Part shown: piece after piece, positions 58,835-64,000 of the stretch
How positions within the stretch are numbered: position 1 is the first letter of the stretch
Layout: each line of letters opens with the position of its first letter
NCBI GenBank assembly: GCA_030407085.1
Contig: CM059582.1
Coordinates: forward strand, 211,388,001-211,452,000
DNA from: Trichopria drosophilae
Taxonomy: Eukaryota > Arthropoda > Insecta > Hymenoptera > Diapriidae
Direction: 5' to 3'
Length of the DNA: 64,000 nt
Translations under genes and position numbers: made by a program
Notes under the pieces: model-generated
Databases searched by the model: none
Seen by the model: only the letters and a program-made list of their open reading frames with translations
What the model was told of the DNA's origin: nothing

Positions 58835-59600
58835 AATTAAACAAATTTTATGTGAAAACGGTTATTCTCCTCTTATGGTAAATCAATGCATTAATAAGCG
58901 AATAAATATATTAAATTTCAACCAAAATAATAATAATAACAATTCGAATAATGATTTCTCTAAAACAATTAGTTGTCCGTACATAAAAGGTTTAAGTGAA
59001 AAAATTGCAAGAATTTTCAAAATAATAATATCAGAATTTTATCTACCCCCTTCAATATTAATATCGCTAGAATTAAGCCGGGAAAAGACATTTTACCACC
59101 AAAAAAACAACGGGATGTTATCTACGAAATACTTTGTGCACACTGCAATAAATCGTACATAGGCCAAACATACAGACCTTTGGAAGTGCGACTTAAAGAA
59201 CACAAAAGAAACTTTTTATTAACTGATCTAACGCATCATAGAAATGAGACAGGACATGATTTCGACTATGATGACACGCGAGGGAAAAGAACTGGAGAAA
59301 AAGGTGCCATATGGAAAATTGTTTCATTAAAAAAGAAGAAAATAACACTGTCAACATTAGATTTGAAAAATCCTATCTACCGGATATTTATAATTCCCTA
59401 TTAAATTAATTTCTTAAATTTTATGTTGTTATATTCAATTAAATGCCGTTCATGTATTCTGTTTACTTTCTCGTTGCTTATTTTGTTCCCCTACTACCTA
59501 TAAATACGGCACCCGAAACATTCAAAATTTTATTCTGAAGATGACCCTAACACGGGTCGAAACGTCAAGCGAAAATTCCCCTTTAATTCATTATTATCTT
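58835..59600 (+). mobile_element. Penelope-like element, 5'-truncated fragment with GIY-YIG endonuclease
   Basis: The linker ISCPYIKGLSEKIARIFK (from about 58953) precedes the GIY-YIG domain in Penelope proteins. After a frameshift, 59100-59290 reads QRDVIYEILCAHCNKSYIGQ and LEVRLKEHKRNF, the GIY-YIG endonuclease with the conserved arginine helix. The reverse transcriptase is missing. A hammerhead-like core lies in the 3' region at 59535-59563. Frameshifts and 5' truncation make it inactive. Confidence 0.8.
59530..59575 (+). ncRNA. hammerhead-ribozyme-like core in Penelope 3' region
   Basis: CTGAAGA (59535-59541), stem II TGACCC...GGGTC with a short loop, then GAAAC (59559-59563). Position after the endonuclease domain agrees with published hammerhead motifs in Penelope pseudo-LTRs. 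Stem III was not resolved. Confidence 0.5.
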
Positions 59601-61037
59601 TTTCATGTTTTAATATATAACCTCCCCCCCCCCCCTAGTTTTAAAAAACTTTTCAATTATCCTTTTTATTATTATTATTATTATTATGATTATTATAATC
59701 ATCTCCTTGTTTTACATATAACCCCTTTTTAATTGTTGCCGTTAAATATCAATACTCTTATTATTTTTAATGAAAGATTAAATATGAAAAAATGAATGCC
59801 AAAGTTACTGAAACCATTACGAGAAAAAAAAACAAAACATTAAAAGAGTCTATTTTAATACAATATAATTAAATTATATTAATATGAAAGCTAGCTAATA
59901 ATATTATATAACAAACATTTCTATTGATTGGAATAATATTAAACTGTATAAATCTTTGTCCATCAATTCTCTGAAAATTGTCTTTAAACTGATTAACTAC
60001 GTAATGTAGAAAAACCAACGATTTAATTAGTTTCATTTTTTAGGAGTAAAGTTGTTCCACTTCATAGGTTACGTTGAAAAGAACCGGATACAAAAGCGTA
60101 TGTACACTGGAGAAATAAAATAATACATTGCATAGAACAATCACTAATGAGTATTATCCGTTTAATTATAAGACAATAAAAATTTGTATTAAAGCCCATT
60201 GACAAACTCTGGCATCCATTTTACATATCAATCAATTTTGTATACTTTATGAAATGGTTTACAAATTTACAAGTAGAATAAATGCAATTAATAAGTAGCA
60301 ATTATTCATAGAATTTTGGATTTAAATAGGAAAGATATTTTTTAAATGTTTCTTTTCCATATTCAAAATCGTCAAAAGAAGAATAGATCAAATCTATAAA
60401 GTAACGATTAATGAAATTTTATCACATTATGAAAATACAGTTTATAAAATTAGTGCAAATTAATTAAGTAATTACATAAATTATAACAACATGCACACAA
60501 TACAGTAAAATTAACACATTTCATGAAATTGTATTCTCATATCAGAAAAGTGAATTTTGTGTATTTTATTAACCCAAAAGTAGATTTTAATGGAGAAATA
60601 GAATCAAGAAATAAATAAAAATGATTCATTGAATTCCTGCTTTAGATAAAAAGATATGTATAGAAGATATTTTTTGTTTTCATAAAAAATATATTGAAAT
60701 TGTAAAAAAAAAAGATTCATGAAATTATATCATACGAAAATACGAATTTGAAAATAAATGCGGATTTATGTTATTAGCACGTCTAGTATACTAGAAAATA
60801 ATGCGTCTCATAGAAAAATGAACAGCTATTATGTTTTGTTCAATTATAATAAAAGCGAAATATTGAATAAAGTGCATTGAGAAGATCCAAGTAGCAGCGC
60901 GCCGCCAGTCAACTTTCGCAGTATCCCTGCTCGCGCCTGATTGCTCGATAGGCGGAGTCTCGCGTGACGCAGCGGAAAGCGGTGGGAGAAGAAACGCGCC
61001 TTGAGTGGGCTCGGAAATGTTGGTCCGTTTGGCCGCG
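59601..61037. other. AT-rich region; poly-C and ATT microsatellites; upstream dan-B flank from about 60880
   Basis: A C15-type run near 59621-59636 and (ATT)n at 59667-59690. No gene from 59.7 to 60.88 kb. From 60880 the sequence becomes GC-rich, upstream of the second dan-like copy. Confidence 0.5.
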
Positions 61038-61921
61038 CTGATTGGTTAGAGGCGCGAAGCGGGGTTCGCAAATGTCGGAGTAGGAAGGGAGGTAGGGGTA
61101 AAGGAGAGCAGGCACGGAATAGCGCGTCTAAGTGTCGAACGGTATAGGGGCGGGCGTAGCCCAGCGCGACGAGGAACGGGGGGTTTAGGGCCGACCGTCA
61201 AGAAAGGATCCACGCGGAACTTGTAGGGGTGGGGGGAGGCAGGGACGACTGCATCGTGTGGTCGATGTGCGGAAAGGCAGCATATAGCCAGCCACAGTTG
61301 AATGTCGAGAGTCGTCGCTAGAACATCTTTGTACCCGTCGCTCCTTCCGGAACACAATAACTTAGTTCGCGATTCGTGCGAGTCGATTGAATAATCTTGT
61401 GGCTGTGGTCTATCCGATACGGAGAATACGACCTTTTCCGAATCGTACAAATCCTATATCGCAGCAGAAACGATTTTGGTTAGATCGCGTTGGCCGGCAT
61501 TCTCTCCTCGACTTGTCACCAAATTCCATTGTGTGGAGATTGTCAACCTCAGTGCGTGCTCGACAGTGACTTTATCGCCAGTTTGTTCTCTAAACAAAGA
61601 GTCTGAAGAAATTAAAGGAGTGTGGAACCATTCTACAATCACGTGCTTCAGAGACGCAGAATTCATAACTCGTCTATTTCCTCGCGTGTTCATATATTTT
61701 CATAGCAGCGGTATAATAATATTGTTTCCCGCGCGGATTGCGGGTTAGCTGAACGCTGCTTTGCGAAGTGAGAGTGTTAAAAATTACGTACGATAGAATC
61801 GAAAGAGACTGCGAAACATAATACAAGTCACCGAAAGAGAGAAGGCGCAACGAATAGTGGGGATAGTGGGAGTAAGTTGTTTCATTCATAAAAAAGTTCT
61901 TTATTACGGACAGTTGCTATA

Positions 61922-62487
61922 ATGAAGGTACAAGCTGCAACACCGGGAAAGCGTCCGTTGCGAGTGTTTTCAATCGTGGAGAAAATTAACGCAATTCAGC
62001 GCGTTAACGACGGAGCGAGTAAAGCGTCTGTGGCACGAGACATAGGAGCGCCGGAGTCGACGCTGCGAGGCTGGTGCAAATCGGAGCACAAAATTAGGCA
62101 CATGGCCCATCCTGTGCAAACCCACAGATAGCTGGAACACACCACGGGTCCTCGTTTTGGGAGTGGTATAAAAACCAGTACCCGCAAAATACAACGCATT
62201 GTTCAAAACGAGCACCGGGTAAATCGAGGGCGTTAATTGACAGCATAGTCACTCAAAACAATAATAACAATAAGAGCTTCAAAAGAAGCTTTCATTTAAC
62301 TGACGATGACGTGGGTTCAACCACGTATGAAGAGGCCATTATTCATGGCCAAAAGTTTTTCCAGTGGTTGGAAAACTGCAGCGACCCCAGTGTTTCGCGG
62401 GTACAAATTATGCAAGTGAAGTGCCTAGTGGATGGCCTCAAGTGCAGAAAAATGCCGAGCAGTGGTGTTAAACGAAGCCGAAAATAA
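61922..62487 (+). pseudogene. dan-like: distal antenna-like gene, internally deleted copy
   Basis: The ATG at 61922 starts a frame with the whole pipsqueak HTH (GASKASVARDIGAPESTLRG), but it reads into a stop at about 62131 soon after the domain. Relative to the intact copy, residues about 63-183 are missing and replaced by some 35 unrelated bases. Downstream the C-terminal region continues (WEWYKNQYP-like, then IIHGQKFFQWLENCSDPSV) in another frame to a TAA at 62485-62487, the same stop as copy A. It could still encode a short HTH-only peptide of about 69 residues. A pseudogene as a Dan-type protein. Confidence 0.8.
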
Positions 62488-63016
62488 ACGAAATGTTTAT
62501 GGTGCTGTGATCCGTATGCGTATCCTCAGAACTTGTGCGGCCGCGAAACAGAGAGCGAACAAGATCTCACGGACGATGTTTGCAACTCTCTACATTTTTC
62601 TCGTGTTTCTTCTCAGCAAATCTCAATTTTGGACTTTTCTTTACTTAGTGATTATATGTACCGGACGAATCGAGCATATGTATTGTCGAATTGTAAAATA
62701 TAAGATCGAACTGCGCATTGTAATTATTATATGCGGCGCGGCTTCTTGTACGTAAACATAGATATTGACATTCGTATCGAATGGCATGATCCATTGTAAA
62801 TATATAGGAAAAATCATTTCCGTTAGTTAGTCGTAGAAACAGTAAGTTGCTGTTTTTAATGCAGATGAACAACACACGATGTAATCGTTTTACGATGCGA
62901 CAGTCGAAAGTAGTGAACGAAAATAAACATTACGATATAAAAAATAAAAAATATTGTATACTCATTAATCCTTCACCCTAACTCTTTATCAAATCTGATA
63001 ACACTTATCAAGTTAA

Positions 63017-63099
63017 CCCTCCTGTGCACCAGTTTTTCTTTTCCCATAAGGCAACAATGTAGTCCGGACGAGTATACTCGTCCTGCCGCACAGGGGGGT
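63017..63099. mobile_element. TTAA-specific MITE (83-bp family), copy 2
   Basis: CCCTCCTGTGCACCAG ... GCACAGGGGGG between TTAA (63013-63016) and TTAA (63100-63103), with GGACGAGTATACTCGTCC inside. The empty site is seen in copy A of the dan segment near 3205 (minus strand TTAAATTATAGG). Confidence 0.9.
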
Positions 63100-63265
63100 T
63101 TAATTATAGGTCTCTTAATGTTCACTTAAGTTCGTAAATTTTGTCTTTCATATCGTTGATTCAATGGAAACCGTATACATACTTTTAAACTAAATCAACG
63201 GAACTAGCAAACAACCTCAACTTAGAGGTTCGAATTCATTGTCCCGTTACACATATTATGCATTA

Positions 63266-63449
63266 ACGTGCATAATTTAACTGATAAGAAAATAAGAAAT
63301 ACTTAATTTATGAAAAATGGATTTTCCATTTAATTCAGTTTCGTTTTTTAAAATATGAAATTGACATTGATTACAAACAATTAATGTTAAAGTGTTATTA
63401 AAACTTATTAAATGAACTGTAATATATTAATATAAAATTAGAAGTAAAT
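63266..63449. other. AT-rich spacer
   Basis: No feature seen. Confidence 0.4.
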
Positions 63450-64000
63450 GTAATGGCCAATACAGTTCGATATAACTTGTGCCAAACACAGGTTATAAGA
63501 AAGGTTATAAGAAAAAAACCCAAAAGATCAAAAACTGGGTTTTTTTTTTATTCATCACCCAACGTTTCGACCTCTTTGGAGGTCCTCCTCAGGGGCATCT
63601 ATTATAAAAACATACAAAAAATAAAAATAAATACATAAAATACGAATACAAAATTAATATAAAAATAAATTACACCGAATATCACGCACCGACAATCAAC
63701 GAGTACCACACGACATAAACTGATTGTATATACAAAGGTTGGGTATGTACATGAGATTTCTACATATGTGTGAGTCATTTAACGTATCGTCACGTTGTTG
63801 ATTAACACTCGAATTATATATCATTTATTAAGATGTTATAACTATTGTTTAAATTTTCTGTGTCTGTTCTAAAGTTGATGCTTGTTTTTTGTTTCTTGAT
63901 ATGTATCATTTCCTTGATATTTCTCTTTTTCCAGTGTGGTTCATTTTCTAAGATTTTAACTTCCGAGAATTTAAAATTGTGTCCTGTACTTAACATGTGA
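63450..64000 (-). mobile_element. Penelope-like element, 3' end, running off the window
   Basis: The minus-strand frame from the window edge to 63814 encodes GHNFKFSEVKILENEPHWKK and EMIHIKKQ...TDTENLN, the conserved tail that follows the GIY-YIG domain in Penelope proteins. A hammerhead-like core follows at 63592-63564. The GGCCAATACAG block near 63455 resembles the GGCCAT block of the palindrome at 56.9 kb. The 5' part lies beyond position 64000, so intactness cannot be judged. Confidence 0.7.
63560..63597 (-). ncRNA. hammerhead-ribozyme-like core in Penelope 3' region
   Basis: Minus strand: CTGAGGA (63592-63586), stem II GGACCTC...GAGGTC, then GAAAC (63568-63564), followed by GTTGGGTG. 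Located just downstream of the Penelope ORF end. Confidence 0.5.

Larger units (their letters stand above)
61038..63265 (+). repeat. duplicated dan-like segment, copy B
   Basis: Inverted counterpart of 3033-5540, plus the extra upstream part also seen at 483-580. Carries an internal coding deletion and a TTAA MITE at 63017-63099 not present in copy A. Confidence 0.85.

Overview
The window looks like a transposon-packed stretch of an insect genome, possibly hymenopteran. The DNA is AT-rich, genes have GT-AG introns, there is a distal-antenna-type pipsqueak gene, and the mobile elements are typical of arthropods (BEL/Pao, Penelope, Harbinger, MULE, Crypton-like, SAM/DDE two-ORF elements). The only likely host-type gene is the distal antenna (dan)-like gene at 3740-4639 (minus). 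I see no rRNA, CRISPR or prokaryotic gene organisation. Species assignment is inference.

Layout. 0-6.6 kb: the 3' end of an internally deleted Harbinger element (1-482), a MULE transposase relic, an intact single-exon dan-like gene in a 2.5-kb segment, and the 5' part of a second Harbinger copy. 6.6-16.5 kb: AT-rich repeats, including two copies of a foldback-like element built from 122-bp tandem units, a 1.1-kb inverted repeat and several MITEs. 16.8-21.6 kb (minus): a decayed two-gene element with a DDE-type transposase followed by a multi-exon SAM-domain gene. 21.6-27 kb: repeat copies, a GC-richer island and a third, deleted foldback copy. 27.7-33.7 kb: a very large inverted repeat with a mariner-like relic at its centre and nested insertions. 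33.8-35.9 kb: a Crypton-like tyrosine recombinase flanked by palindromic sites of one design. 36-41.2 kb: repeats, hairpins and a tRNA-Thr-like element. 41.3-56.7 kb (plus): a second SAM-gene plus C2H2/DDE-transposase element. Its transposase is split by a complete, apparently very young BEL/Pao retrotransposon (48185-55330) with identical-looking 315-bp LTRs and a 5-bp target duplication. 56.8-60.8 kb: a palindromic element with hammerhead-like cores, another repeat copy, and a Penelope GIY-YIG fragment. 61-63.3 kb (plus): a second, internally deleted dan-like copy, inverted relative to the first. 63.5-64 kb: the 3' end of another Penelope element (minus) running off the window.

How the pieces relate. 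Most of the window is nested mobile DNA, and repeated copies inside the window give built-in comparisons. An 83-bp TTAA-specific MITE is present in one member of two different repeat pairs and absent from the other member. The BEL insertion can be placed to the base inside the older transposase. The dan-like locus exists as an intact copy and a broken inverted copy. The strongest leads for something undescribed are the palindromic sites flanking the tyrosine recombinase, the opposite gene orders of the two SAM/DDE elements, and the hammerhead-like cores in Penelope-related termini.
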